A stretch of DNA of 47,309 nucleotides from the NCBI GenBank assembly GCA_016873315.1, contig VGXL01000006.1, positions 1 to 47,309 on the forward strand, given 5' to 3'. This document shows, piece after piece, positions 33,019-42,012 of this stretch (position 1 is the stretch's first letter; each line of letters starts with the position of its first letter). The notes under the pieces are model-generated. The model saw only the letters and a program-made list of their open reading frames with translations. It searched no databases and was not told the origin of the DNA. The position numbers and the translations under genes were made by a program. The stretch comes from Phycisphaerae bacterium. Its GTDB lineage: Bacteria; Planctomycetota; Phycisphaerae; Phycisphaerales; SM1A02.

Positions 33019-35574
33019 TCAGGGCGTCCACGAAGTGAGCAGGATGCCCAAGTCGGCGCCGTCGACGACGCCGTCGGAGTTGAGATCGCCTGCGCCACCG
33101 GTCGCCCAACTGGTCAGCAAGATGCCGAGGTCAGCACCATTGACTACACCGTCGCCATTCAGATCGCCCTGCACTGGCGGTGGGCAGGTCGGACCGTTCT
33201 GGATCAGCGTGAGCTGTCCGCTGCCCTGATAGGTGGCCGCACTGAAGCCGCCCACTGCGATCAGGTACTTCTGGCCGCAGACGGCTGGGAAGGTGAGCTT
33301 GCTCGTGAAGCCGCCGCAGCCTGGGCCGTCATCGTTGCAGGCAATCGTCGACGACGGCATGCACGAGGTCATCACGGCCAAGCGCGTATCGTGATCCGCG
33401 GCGTTGCAGGTGGACACCGTGCACTCGCCGGCACGCTCAGCGGTGTACTCAAACCACACGGCATTCCAGATGGTCGTATTGCCTGACGACCCGATCGCGC
33501 ATGACCCCGCAAGGTCCAGGTCGTGCGTCGCATCGGCGCGGTTGAAGGGCGTGCTGCCAAGCCCAATGGTTTGGGGGTCGGTGCATGATCGCCCGACGGG
33601 TCCTTCGCTCACCCTGAGCGTGGCTTCGCCCGCCGATGAATCAATGCCACCCACTCGAATCGTCACAGGCACTCCAGCGGGAAGTTCGACGACGAGGTTG
33701 GAGCGAAGCGGCAGGCACGACGATCCGTTTCCATCGTCGTTGCACGCAATCAAGACGCCACCAGCGTTGGGGCACGCGGTCCACGCCTCGATGACGGTGT
33801 CGAACGGAGCGGTCCCGCCGCCGCCGCATGTGTCGAAGTTGTACGCGCCGGTCTGGGGCGGCACGAAGAGGAAGAAGACATCGCGGCCGATGGTGATCCC
33901 ATCGCAGGTCGGCACTGTTGTCTCGGCGGAAGCCAGCGTGGTCGAGAAGTTGATCGACTGCCCGAGGATGACGGGTACTGCTGTGGCGCACTCGTCGCTG
34001 CCGCCGAGCGATCCCCCCGACCCGCCGCAAGTTTCGCAGTAGGAACGCGCGAAGGACGCGCAGATCGCGTCCCAGGTGATCGCGCAGCAGAACGCGTCGA
34101 TGCCGCAGACTCGCTCGCAGCATGCGGTGTCCGAGCAGAAGGGCTGTCCAGCTTCGTGCGCTAGGCAGCAGCCGAGCGCGCCTGGGTCATCGCAACTCGG
34201 ACGCGTGCCCACGAATTGCACGAAGAGCGAGGCCTCGCCGATGGCACCGTCCCAGCCACCAACCCGAATGATGTACGGCTCACCCGCAGTCGTGGAACCA
34301 AGATTGACATACAGGCTCGAAGCGAACTGCAGATCGGAGCCCGTTTGGAGATTGCATTGGTCTCCGTCGTCGTTGCAGGCGATGGGCGAACCACCCGCGG
34401 TCGGACATCCGCGCCAAACTTCGATTCCGGAGTCGAAGTACGGGCCGCTCGCGCCCTGCTCACAGGTCGAGATCAGGTAGTCGCCCTCGAGTCCGATGGG
34501 AGGACGGAAGAGGAAGTACACGTCCTTGGTGAAGGACGCACCGGCGTATCCACAGGATGCCTGCTGGAAGTTCGTCAGGGCAAAGCGATTCGAGAAGGGG
34601 ATGAGCACCGACGGATTCGGGTCACCTTGGTCGGGAAGGATGATCGGCGTGGCGCCTCCGCATGTGTCGTTCAGTGGTGGATTGGCATTGCATGGCTCCC
34701 CGCTGAGTCGAAGCACATACTGATTCGATGGGCTCGACGCAGACGGTGGGAACGGAATCCCCGTGAAAGCATCGGGCGCCACGAACACCTGGTAGTAGCC
34801 AGGGGCAAGGCAGACCTGTCCGGTCGACGGGCACTCGCCAGTCTCGGCACTCGACTGCGTCACCATGAGCAGGTTGTTGCAATCGCCTTCCCGCAGGATC
34901 GCCGCGAAGCACAGCGCCTCGGAGAAGACCTCGAGCTTGACCATGGTCGCGGTGGCGATGGAGAGTTCGTACCAGTCGGTATCACGCTGCGCGGCCCCGC
35001 CTTGAGGTTGGAACGCCCAGGTGCATCCCAGGATCGCGTCACCCACGACGAGTTCCTGATTCGCTGGACTGCCGCAGCTCCCGTTCAGCTCCTGCAGGCA
35101 CTCCTCGGTCTCGGTCTTGTTGTGCGCCGGCAGCGTGCAGTCGTTCGAGCACGCGGCACCACACAGTGACCGTGCCAACAGGGCACAGCCGCCGTCCCAC
35201 TGGGACTCGCAACAGTAGGGATCGTTCGTGCACACTGTGCCGCAACAGGCGGCGTCGTCGCAGCCCAAGCCAGTGTGCGGCTGGCAGCAGTCACCGTTGC
35301 CGCAGCGGCAGTCTTCGCAGATGTCGACCGCCTTGTTGGCGCAGATTGCATCCCACTGGGACTCGCAGCAGAATGGATCGAGGGCGCACACCGCGTTGCA
35401 ACATGCGACATTCGCGCATCCAGCTGCTGTGCCCGCCGTGCAGCACTCTTGGCTGGACGCAACGCAGTCGACAGCCTGCGCTCGCGACGCGCCAAGCCAT
35501 GCCATGCAGCACAAGGCAAGGAGCGCCAACGCGCGGGTCATGAAGGGCAACAACAGTGAACGAGGGGAACGCAT
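33019..35574 (-). CDS. secreted Cys-rich protein with beta-sandwich repeats and dockerin-like C-terminus (851 aa)
   Basis: An exported protein with a signal peptide to about residue 34 (WLGASRAQA). Three copies of the same Cys module as in the neighbouring gene are seen: two at the N-terminus (e.g. CCESQWDAICANKAVDIC) and one in the middle (CCAITWDAICASFARSYC). Between and after them are three beta-rich domains of about 130 residues resembling pre-peptidase C-terminal folds, each with an F-D-T/S-x-I-E-like strand, an ACNDDG turn and a final RVGG strand. Two dockerin-like repeats end the protein (DLNGDGVVNGADLGILLTSW and a second copy). The start is ATG 35574; 35589 and 35541 are alternatives and none has a good ribosome-binding site. 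Function unknown. Confidence 0.82.
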   Translation of the reverse strand: MRSPRSLLLPFMTRALALLALCCMAWLGASRAQAVDCVASSQECCTAGTAAGCANVACCNAVCALDPFCCESQWDAICANKAVDICEDCRCGNGDCCQPHTGLGCDDAACCGTVCTNDPYCCESQWDGGCALLARSLCGAACSNDCTLPAHNKTETEECLQELNGSCGSPANQELVVGDAILGCTWAFQPQGGAAQRDTDWYELSIATATMVKLEVFSEALCFAAILREGDCNNLLMVTQSSAETGECPSTGQVCLAPGYYQVFVAPDAFTGIPFPPSASSPSNQYVLRLSGEPCNANPPLNDTCGGATPIILPDQGDPNPSVLIPFSNRFALTNFQQASCGYAGASFTKDVYFLFRPPIGLEGDYLISTCEQGASGPYFDSGIEVWRGCPTAGGSPIACNDDGDQCNLQTGSDLQFASSLYVNLGSTTAGEPYIIRVGGWDGAIGEASLFVQFVGTRPSCDDPGALGCCLAHEAGQPFCSDTACCERVCGIDAFCCAITWDAICASFARSYCETCGGSGGSLGGSDECATAVPVILGQSINFSTTLASAETTVPTCDGITIGRDVFFLFVPPQTGAYNFDTCGGGGTAPFDTVIEAWTACPNAGGVLIACNDDGNGSSCLPLRSNLVVELPAGVPVTIRVGGIDSSAGEATLRVSEGPVGRSCTDPQTIGLGSTPFNRADATHDLDLAGSCAIGSSGNTTIWNAVWFEYTAERAGECTVSTCNAADHDTRLAVMTSCMPSSTIACNDDGPGCGGFTSKLTFPAVCGQKYLIAVGGFSAATYQGSGQLTLIQNGPTCPPPVQGDLNGDGVVNGADLGILLTSWATGGAGDLNSDGVVDGADLGILLTSWTP

Positions 35575-35685
35575 CGTGTGGGCCTGCAAACGGACAAGAT
35601 CCCGCCGTGGGGACCGTACGGGACAACTATCGGATCATGCGGGCCAGAGGTCAACCGAACCAGACAAGATCCGCGCGATCCGTCC

Positions 35686-35718
35686 AAAAAAAGAAACCCC
35701 CCGGCCGGGGCCGGGGGG
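35686..35718 (-). terminator. strong intrinsic terminator
   Basis: Read on the minus strand: a nine-bp G/C stem (CCCCCCGGC / GCCGGGGGG, plus 35697-35718) with a four-base loop, followed by TTTCTTTTTTT. It ends the 816-residue gene 40 bp after its stop and isolates it from the two Cys-rich genes downstream. Confidence 0.92.
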
Positions 35719-35757
35719 ATCAAGATCCAGGGTGGTGTCAGGCGGCCGTCCGCCCGA

Positions 35758-38208
35758 TCACTGGCAAGGCAGGCCGAAGACTGCGAGGAAGGCGCCAAGG
35801 TCGGCACCGTCCGTCACACCGTCGCCGTTCATGTCGCCTGCGGCGCTGACGCCGAAGGCGGCCAGGAGGGCGCCAAGGTCGGCACCGTCACGGTTGCCGT
35901 CGCCGGTGAAGTCACCCTGGCACGGCGTGCTGCAGTTCGTCCCGTTGGCCGTGGTCACCGACATGGTGCCCGTGCCAAGGGCCGTGGTGGCGCTGTAGCC
36001 ACCGACCAGGATGTAGTACTCCTGGCCGCAGACCGCGTCGAAGGTGAGCAGGCTGGTGAAGCCGGCGCAACCCGTGCCGTCGTCGTTGCAGGCGACGACC
36101 GTGCTGGCCGCGCAACCGGTCTGCACCGACAGGCGCGTGTCGTGATTCGCCGTGTTGCAGGTCGACACCGTGTAGGTGCCGCTCTGGGTCGGGGCGAACT
36201 TGTGCCACACCACGTTGAAGTTGGTGTCGGTGCCGAACTGGCCCATGTCGCAGACGCCAGCGTAATCCAGATCTTCGGTTGCACCCGCTCGGTCGAACGG
36301 CGTGTCGCCCGCCTGGATCGCGATGGCATTGGCGCACGTCAGGCCTGGGGTGCCACCGCCGCCGCCGCCGCCCTCAGCGGTGATCGCCAGCGTGCCGGTG
36401 CCGAAGCCCGTTGCGGCGTACGCGCCGACACGGATCTTCACGACTTGGCCAGCCGTCGCCGCGAAGACAACCTCGCTGGTGAAGCCGGCGCAACCCGCGC
36501 CGTCATCGTTGCACGCGATGATGTTGCCGCCGCAGGCATCCAGCACATCGATGCGGGTGTCGAACGTCGCCTGACCGCAGGTGCTGGCCTTGAAGTTGCC
36601 AGCGCTGGGGGCAGTGAAGTTGAACCACACGTCGTTGTAGAAACCTGCACCGAAGGCGCCGCACTGCGCACCCGTCGGGTTGCTGCCGTCGGTGGTCGCA
36701 CCGTTTGTGTCGAACGGATGGTTGCCCAGACCGACCGACTGCGCATCAGCGCAGTTGTCGTTCGCAGGCGGGCCGCCGCCGCCACCGCCGCCACAGTTGG
36801 CGCATCCGGCAACCGCGGCATCGGCACAGATCTGGTCCCACTGTGTGTTGCAGCAGTACGCATCGGCCGCACAAATCACCGTGCAGCATTCGACATCGGC
36901 GCAGCCGGGGCCCGTGCCCGCCACGCAGCAGTCGCCTCCGCTGCCGCAACCGCCGCCACCACCGCCGCCACTGCAGTCGCCCTGGACGGCGCAGTCGCCG
37001 CCGTCGAAGCCGAACTGTTCGCAGTTCAGGCAAATCGCGACGCCGCCGTAGGAGTAGGTGCCGTCATCGCAATAGCCGTCGGCAACCCAAGTCTCGGGGC
37101 AGCAGTTGCCGTTGCAGTCCTCGATCTGGCCGGCCGGGCAGGAACCCGCCGACGCGGCAATGACGAGTTCGGTCGCGCCAGTCGCGCCGTTCCAGCCACC
37201 GACCAGGATGGTGTAGGTCACGCCCGCGGTGCCTTCGAACACAAGGCTCGAGGCGAAGGCCGTGCAGCCGGGACCGTCATCGTTGCACGCGATCTGCGTT
37301 CCACCCGCGTCAGGGCAACCGTCGAACACTTCGATGCCGGTGTCGAACGGAGCCGAACCGCTGCAGGTTTCAAGGGCCCAGAAGCCCGTGGTCGCGGGAG
37401 TGAAGGTGAAGAAGACTTCCTTCGTGAAGGGCGCGCCGTTGAAGCCGCAGCTCGGGACACCCCAGTCGGTGTTGGCAAAGGTGTTGTCGAAGGCATTGGG
37501 GCCCTCGACCGCAACCGCTGCGTTGGCGCAGGTGTCGTTGGCGGGCGGGTTTGCATCGCACGCGATGCCATTGATCTTCAGTGTGTAGTCGTTCGGGATC
37601 GTTCCGCCGCAGGGGAAGCTGTCGAAGACGCTGGGCAGGGCCACGATGTAGTAGGTCCCAGGCGCAACGCACACCGCGCCCGTGCCCGGGCAGGCACCGC
37701 TGGTCGGAGCGCCAACAATCCCGCCGCACCCTGAGTCGACCACCGCCGCGAAGCAGGGGATGTTCGAGTAGATCTCGAGGCTGATCTCCGTGGCCTCGGT
37801 CAAGGTCAGTTGGAACCAGTCGGTGTCACGGGTTCCGCCGAGGGCATAGAAGGTGCCGCTGATTTGCGCACCGAGCGCGGTCGCGTCGTAGGTGCCACCG
37901 TTGCAACCGCCATTGATGTCGTCGCCGCAGGCAGTTTCCGACTCGGAGCTTGTGCCGGCAGGAATCGTGCAGTTGGTCGTCCCGCAGTCGCCGCCGTCAT
38001 TGCCGTACTGATCGCAGTTCAGGAAGATGGGGATGCCGTTCCACGAGTAGGTGCCGTCATCGCAGTATCCGTCGCCGACCCAGCCTTCTGGGCAACAGTT
38101 GCCATTGCAGTCGGGGATTTCGCCGGCGGGACACTGAGCCAAGGCGGTGCTCGCCGAGGCAAGCAGCGTCGCCGCGCTGGCGAGCATGCTGAAGTGGAAG
38201 CGCTTCAT
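35758..38208 (-). CDS. secreted Cys-rich protein with LNR-like and dockerin-like repeats (816 aa)
   Basis: An exported protein with signal peptide to about residue 24 (ASASTALA-QC). Two copies of a repeat CPAGxIxDCNGNCCPExWV... ending in a DGGDC motif recall the Lin-12/Notch repeat, a Ca2+-binding disulfide module. One Cys module of the type found in the two neighbouring genes is also present (CCTVICAADAYCCNTQWD). About four beta-sandwich domains carry the IACNDDG(P/A)GC turn and a RVG / LVGG strand; Gly-rich linkers join them. Two dockerin-like repeats end the protein (DFTGDGNRDGADLGALLAAF and DMNGDGVTDGADLGAFLAVF). GAGGAG before ATG 38208 fixes the start; the much longer upstream frame lacks one. 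Function unknown; probably surface or extracellular. Confidence 0.87.
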   Translation of the reverse strand: MKRFHFSMLASAATLLASASTALAQCPAGEIPDCNGNCCPEGWVGDGYCDDGTYSWNGIPIFLNCDQYGNDGGDCGTTNCTIPAGTSSESETACGDDINGGCNGGTYDATALGAQISGTFYALGGTRDTDWFQLTLTEATEISLEIYSNIPCFAAVVDSGCGGIVGAPTSGACPGTGAVCVAPGTYYIVALPSVFDSFPCGGTIPNDYTLKINGIACDANPPANDTCANAAVAVEGPNAFDNTFANTDWGVPSCGFNGAPFTKEVFFTFTPATTGFWALETCSGSAPFDTGIEVFDGCPDAGGTQIACNDDGPGCTAFASSLVFEGTAGVTYTILVGGWNGATGATELVIAASAGSCPAGQIEDCNGNCCPETWVADGYCDDGTYSYGGVAICLNCEQFGFDGGDCAVQGDCSGGGGGGGCGSGGDCCVAGTGPGCADVECCTVICAADAYCCNTQWDQICADAAVAGCANCGGGGGGGPPANDNCADAQSVGLGNHPFDTNGATTDGSNPTGAQCGAFGAGFYNDVWFNFTAPSAGNFKASTCGQATFDTRIDVLDACGGNIIACNDDGAGCAGFTSEVVFAATAGQVVKIRVGAYAATGFGTGTLAITAEGGGGGGGTPGLTCANAIAIQAGDTPFDRAGATEDLDYAGVCDMGQFGTDTNFNVVWHKFAPTQSGTYTVSTCNTANHDTRLSVQTGCAASTVVACNDDGTGCAGFTSLLTFDAVCGQEYYILVGGYSATTALGTGTMSVTTANGTNCSTPCQGDFTGDGNRDGADLGALLAAFGVSAAGDMNGDGVTDGADLGAFLAVFGLPCQ

Positions 38209-38504
38209 CGTTCTGGTCTCCTCATAAGTGTGATTGAACGGACTCGATACTGATCGAAACATCGGGCGTTGGTGTCGTCCTCGGACGACGGGAACGGAAT
38301 CGCTCGGTACGGAGCGGACTTGTGACCATAACTCAAGAGTGGCAGGATCCAAATCCGAATCTCGAAACCGGATCAATTCCTCAGTCGGGTCCCCCCCCGG
38401 TCGTCCTGTTGGTCCGCTTCGCGATCGCAGCGCGGCCAAGCGACCTAGGTTCGTTGTCCGAATCTCGGACGCCGGCTCCGGATCCGTCCGAAGCTCCATC
38501 CCGA
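38209..38504. other. intergenic region upstream of the LNR-like gene
   Basis: About 296 bp without a gene. It holds the promoter region for the minus-strand LNR-like gene and the 3' end region of the CvpA-like gene. A perfect inverted repeat GTCGTCC-TC-GGACGAC lies at 38274-38289, and an AT-richer patch near 38320-38360. No convincing -35/-10 pair was identified. Confidence 0.4.
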
Positions 38505-40157
38505 TCAATAGCCGTATCCCTCGACGACGGTGTAGTTGCACGAACCGACGGGTGAGTCGCCCACGCTCACGCCCTTGATGACCGCGTTCAAGGTCGGCGC
38601 GAAGATCAGATGCAGCGTCTGGTCGCCGGATGAACTCACGCTCGGAAGATCCTCGAGCCTCGTGATCGGTTTCGTTGCGTCCATGCGGACTCGAACCTTG
38701 TCCTTCTGCTGCCAGAAGTACCCGATCGGCTGGAAGGTGCGCCCGTTGGCGTCAACGAGCACGAGCGGCTTGTCCTTGAACTGTCGCTTGAGCTCGTGGA
38801 GATCGACCGCAGCCTTGCCTCGTGTCACATTCAGTCGAACGATGGCGGTGCCATCGGGTGCGAAGAACCCCTTGATGGCGCCGCTCTTCGACGCGGTGGA
38901 GAAGCCGCCCTTCGGGAACTCGTAATCGCCCTGCTTGAGGAAGTTCGACTTCTTGCCCTCGAACGCAACGAAGGTTCCGATGTTGTTCAGGTTCAATTGC
39001 AGCGGGCTGATCGAATTCACATTGTCGATGCCGTCGGCACCATCGGGAATCTCGCGTGCGCTGGAGAAGTCGATCGGGGCTGCGCTTGCGGAAGAACCGC
39101 CTTCCACTTCGAGCACTGAAGCCATCGCCTTGCCTTCAGGTTGGGGCAGGCGGATGCGAAGCCCCTTCACGAACACATAGTCGGGCGTTTCACCACCAAA
39201 CGCGGCTGACGGGAAGACCAAGACGACCTTGGCGGTCTGCGTCCCTGGCGCGCTCGTCACATAGTTTGCCGTGTCATCGAACGGGAAGAGTTCGCGTCCT
39301 GACTGGGCGCCATCTTGTGTCCACTGAAGCGGGAAGGCCACTGCGCGGTTCTTCGTCGAGAGCAGGCGAGCCTGCGCGCCGGTCATGATGAACTGCTCGC
39401 CTCCGTCGTAGGTGTTCGCGTCGAAGGTGACCCCGACCGCGTAGGCCCCGGGTTGACCATCGGCGACGGAGTACTTGTCGTCGTACCAGAAGCCATCGAG
39501 CTTGACGCCCGAAGGCGCCACGGCAGTGCGACCGACACCACCACTCCATGTGTCACGATGCAGACCGAACGCCACATCGGCCACATTCGGCTGGAGCTTG
39601 GCAAGGCCGAGCGACGAGAATGGACGGAATGCACCCATGCCGCCGCGGCCGCCGAGCGTGTTGTAGACCGCTTCGGTGACTCGCATCGGATCGGGGAGCG
39701 GGTCCATCGAGTTCAGGCGGCCCGGCTGCGCGCTGCTGGCTTGGTCGCGCACGAAGCCTCGGTAGCCGATCACCTCGTTCGTGCTCTGGATGAAGCCGCA
39801 TGCAATGCCGGCCATGCCGATGCACAGAACGCCCGCCGCGAGGCCGAAGATGGCGCCGCCGAGCTTGTCGACCAGCGGGTGAAAGCGCATGTTGGCAGGG
39901 ATGAACCGCTCAGTGACCACGCGCGCCACCACCAGGTAGACGGTGAACTGACCGCCGAGCGAAAGCCCCCACGCGTAGTTGTCGATGAGTCCGCCGCGAA
40001 GCATCAGGTGTGCGCCCGGCTCCCAGAAAGCGAGTGCGAGTGCACCAGCGCACAGCGTGCACAGGAAGAACTGCACACTGCTGAAGAAGCCCTGAGCTGA
40101 CCACCAGTAAGCGATCAGCGCGATGAGGACCCAGAGAATGATCGAGAAGGTGTCCAT
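38505..40157 (-). CDS. CvpA-like membrane protein with long unique C-terminal domain
   Basis: A 550-residue protein. Residues 1-130 contain four hydrophobic helices with CvpA-like features (SIILWVLIALIAYWWSAQGF, GQFTVYLVVARVVTERFIP, and a final helix LAAGVLCIGMAGIACGF after VDKLGGAIFGL). CvpA proteins are linked to envelope homeostasis and, in E. coli, colicin V production. The other 420 residues are soluble, beta-rich and unlike CvpA, with VLVFPSAAFGGETPDYVFVKG and IGTFVAFEGKKSNFL. GAGGAA before ATG 40157 supports the start. It is the last gene of a three-gene minus-strand operon, 16 bp after the pseudo-GspE gene. What the soluble domain does is unknown; location outside the membrane is assumed. 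Confidence 0.8.
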   Translation of the reverse strand: MDTFSIILWVLIALIAYWWSAQGFFSSVQFFLCTLCAGALALAFWEPGAHLMLRGGLIDNYAWGLSLGGQFTVYLVVARVVTERFIPANMRFHPLVDKLGGAIFGLAAGVLCIGMAGIACGFIQSTNEVIGYRGFVRDQASSAQPGRLNSMDPLPDPMRVTEAVYNTLGGRGGMGAFRPFSSLGLAKLQPNVADVAFGLHRDTWSGGVGRTAVAPSGVKLDGFWYDDKYSVADGQPGAYAVGVTFDANTYDGGEQFIMTGAQARLLSTKNRAVAFPLQWTQDGAQSGRELFPFDDTANYVTSAPGTQTAKVVLVFPSAAFGGETPDYVFVKGLRIRLPQPEGKAMASVLEVEGGSSASAAPIDFSSAREIPDGADGIDNVNSISPLQLNLNNIGTFVAFEGKKSNFLKQGDYEFPKGGFSTASKSGAIKGFFAPDGTAIVRLNVTRGKAAVDLHELKRQFKDKPLVLVDANGRTFQPIGYFWQQKDKVRVRMDATKPITRLEDLPSVSSSGDQTLHLIFAPTLNAVIKGVSVGDSPVGSCNYTVVEGYGY

Positions 40158-40173
40158 GGTCGTTCCTCAGGCA

Positions 40174-41979
40174 TCAGGACTTCGGTGCCTGCTTCGGCGG
40201 TGCCGGTGGCGCCTTGGCGCTGCCCGTCTTCGGTGTGGGTGGCGCAGCCTTCGCGCCGCCAGTCGCGGGCGCAGTCGGCGCGGCGGGCTTCGCTCCTCCG
40301 GCGGCGGGAGAAACCGGCTTGGCAACCGCGAACGCGCGCGCCACCTCGTCGACGGTGCTGCGTCCTTCGCGGACGGCCATGAGCGCCGATTCCTGCATCA
40401 ACATCATGCGCAGATTGCGTCGAGCGTGCTGGTACGCACCGGCGATGTCGCCGCGCGAAAGCAGTTTGCGCGCTTCGTCGTCGAGCGGCATGACTTCATG
40501 GATGCCGGTCAGTCCGAAGTAGCCAGTGCCACGGCAGGTTTCGCACTGCTCCTCGCGACCGTTCTTGCCTAAGACCTTGCCGTTGGCGCGAGCCAAATCG
40601 ATGGTCTTGCCGGCAGGAAGTCCAAGGCGCTTGGCCTGGTCAGCCGAACACGGTCCCATGACCTTGCACGCGGGGCAGGGGATGCGAAGCAGGCGCTGCG
40701 CCACCACGGCCTTGACTCCGCGCGCTGCATCGCCCGCGCTGCCCACGGCCTTGATCCACTGCGCCAGAGCGAGTTGAACGCCGTCGACGGGTAGGGCGAC
40801 ATATGTCAGCACATGGTTGCTGGCGGTATCGCTGATGACCTTGGCAGTTCCTGGCTCCGCGACGTCGGACGCGAAGACGACATCCGGCCCGCGGCGGATG
40901 ATCGACCTGAGGGTGGTCGCGAAATCAGATTGCGCGGCGGGATCGAACTCCAACTGGTCCACGCCGTCGATCCGAAGATCGACGCTGCGCTCGAGCGTCT
41001 TCACGCTGCTGGTGAACGCATCGTGCCGTGACAACATGGCGTAGGCCATCGTCGTCAGACCGAAGCCCGTCGGTGCGCAGAGCAGGATGATGCCCTCGCG
41101 ACCCGGTGGATCGCGCGTGGGCTCGAGCAACGCCAGATGCTGCTTCGTGAGCCCAAGGTCGGCGAAGTCGCGCTTGAGTTGTTCATCGCGATTGAAGTCG
41201 ATTCGCATCGACTGGCCTGCCGACGACCCGGCGGTGGTGACGGTGAGTTCCTTCGATCCAAGGTTCGTCTGCACCGTGACCTTGCCCACTTGCCGACGCC
41301 GACGCTCCTGAACATCCAGCCCGGCGTGCAACTTGATGTAATCGATGGCTTTCCCGCCAAGTTCGGTGGTCAGCGGATCCCGCTTGGAGGGGATGGCATC
41401 GACCACATCGACCACCGCGATGCTGCCTTGGACGGTCCGCAACTCGGTCCGGCTCGCGCGCGCGGCGATCCCTTCACCGATCACTCGCTCGGCCGCTTGG
41501 TGCACCTCGAACATCGGGTCATCCTTGCCGGGGACCTTGGCCTTTTCGGCGCGTCCGACGAGGAAGACGAGATTGGCCGCAGCAGCATTCTTCTGCGCCT
41601 TGCGCTCCTCGACCCGTTCCTTGAGCTGCGAGAGCATCGAGAGCTGGAACTGCTTGCCAGGTGGGACCTGCTTGTCGCGCCAGCGCCAGTAGGCCATCAG
41701 GATGCCGGCCTCGAGCAGCAGCGTGATCAGCCAGCCCGCGAACGGAACGAGCAAGCCCAGCGCGACCGCGACGATGCCCCCGGCCATGAGCAAGGGATTG
41801 ATCCAGCCGTAGCCGCCCCGGTTGAGGTTGTATGCCGTCGCATCCTTCTCGATCTTTGACGAGATCAGCCATGCATAGGGTGCGTACGCGGCAAGCGTGA
41901 GCACCGGAGTGACCGGGTTCAGCAGGATCGCCGCGTCGCCGACGGCCAGAAGGGCAGTGTTCATGGTGGTCAGGCTCAT
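40174..41979 (-). CDS. membrane-anchored GspE/PilB homologue with degenerate ATPase motifs
   Basis: A 601-residue relative of type II secretion / type IV pilus assembly ATPases, unusual in three ways. First, residues 1-100 hold about three membrane helices, absent from normal GspE. Second, the P-loop reads APTGFGLTT (302-310): the invariant Lys is Leu308. Third, the Walker B region reads DVVFASDVAE (366-375) where family members have a GEIRD-type motif, and the His-box second His is lost. The zinc-binding cysteines are kept (Cys435, Cys438, Cys479, Cys482), with CETCRGTGYFGLTGIHEV matching the family well. The C-terminal 60 residues are Ala/Pro/Lys-rich. It is probably a non-hydrolysing structural subunit, perhaps paired with the intact PilT encoded 33 bp upstream. 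Confidence 0.9.
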   Translation of the reverse strand: MSLTTMNTALLAVGDAAILLNPVTPVLTLAAYAPYAWLISSKIEKDATAYNLNRGGYGWINPLLMAGGIVAVALGLLVPFAGWLITLLLEAGILMAYWRWRDKQVPPGKQFQLSMLSQLKERVEERKAQKNAAAANLVFLVGRAEKAKVPGKDDPMFEVHQAAERVIGEGIAARASRTELRTVQGSIAVVDVVDAIPSKRDPLTTELGGKAIDYIKLHAGLDVQERRRRQVGKVTVQTNLGSKELTVTTAGSSAGQSMRIDFNRDEQLKRDFADLGLTKQHLALLEPTRDPPGREGIILLCAPTGFGLTTMAYAMLSRHDAFTSSVKTLERSVDLRIDGVDQLEFDPAAQSDFATTLRSIIRRGPDVVFASDVAEPGTAKVISDTASNHVLTYVALPVDGVQLALAQWIKAVGSAGDAARGVKAVVAQRLLRIPCPACKVMGPCSADQAKRLGLPAGKTIDLARANGKVLGKNGREEQCETCRGTGYFGLTGIHEVMPLDDEARKLLSRGDIAGAYQHARRNLRMMLMQESALMAVREGRSTVDEVARAFAVAKPVSPAAGGAKPAAPTAPATGGAKAAPPTPKTGSAKAPPAPPKQAPKS

Positions 41980-42012
41980 CGTGGGCTGTTCATCGTGAAT
42001 CCCGTGGGTGGC

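Noticed and set aside
35578-37734. 718-residue plus-strand Ala/Val/Arg-rich frame
   Set aside because: Antisense to the Cys-rich LNR-like gene and crosses its terminator; no signal peptide or domain.
31207-38208. Cellulosome-like system
   Set aside because: The EF-hand repeats resemble dockerins, but no cohesin or glycoside hydrolase was found.
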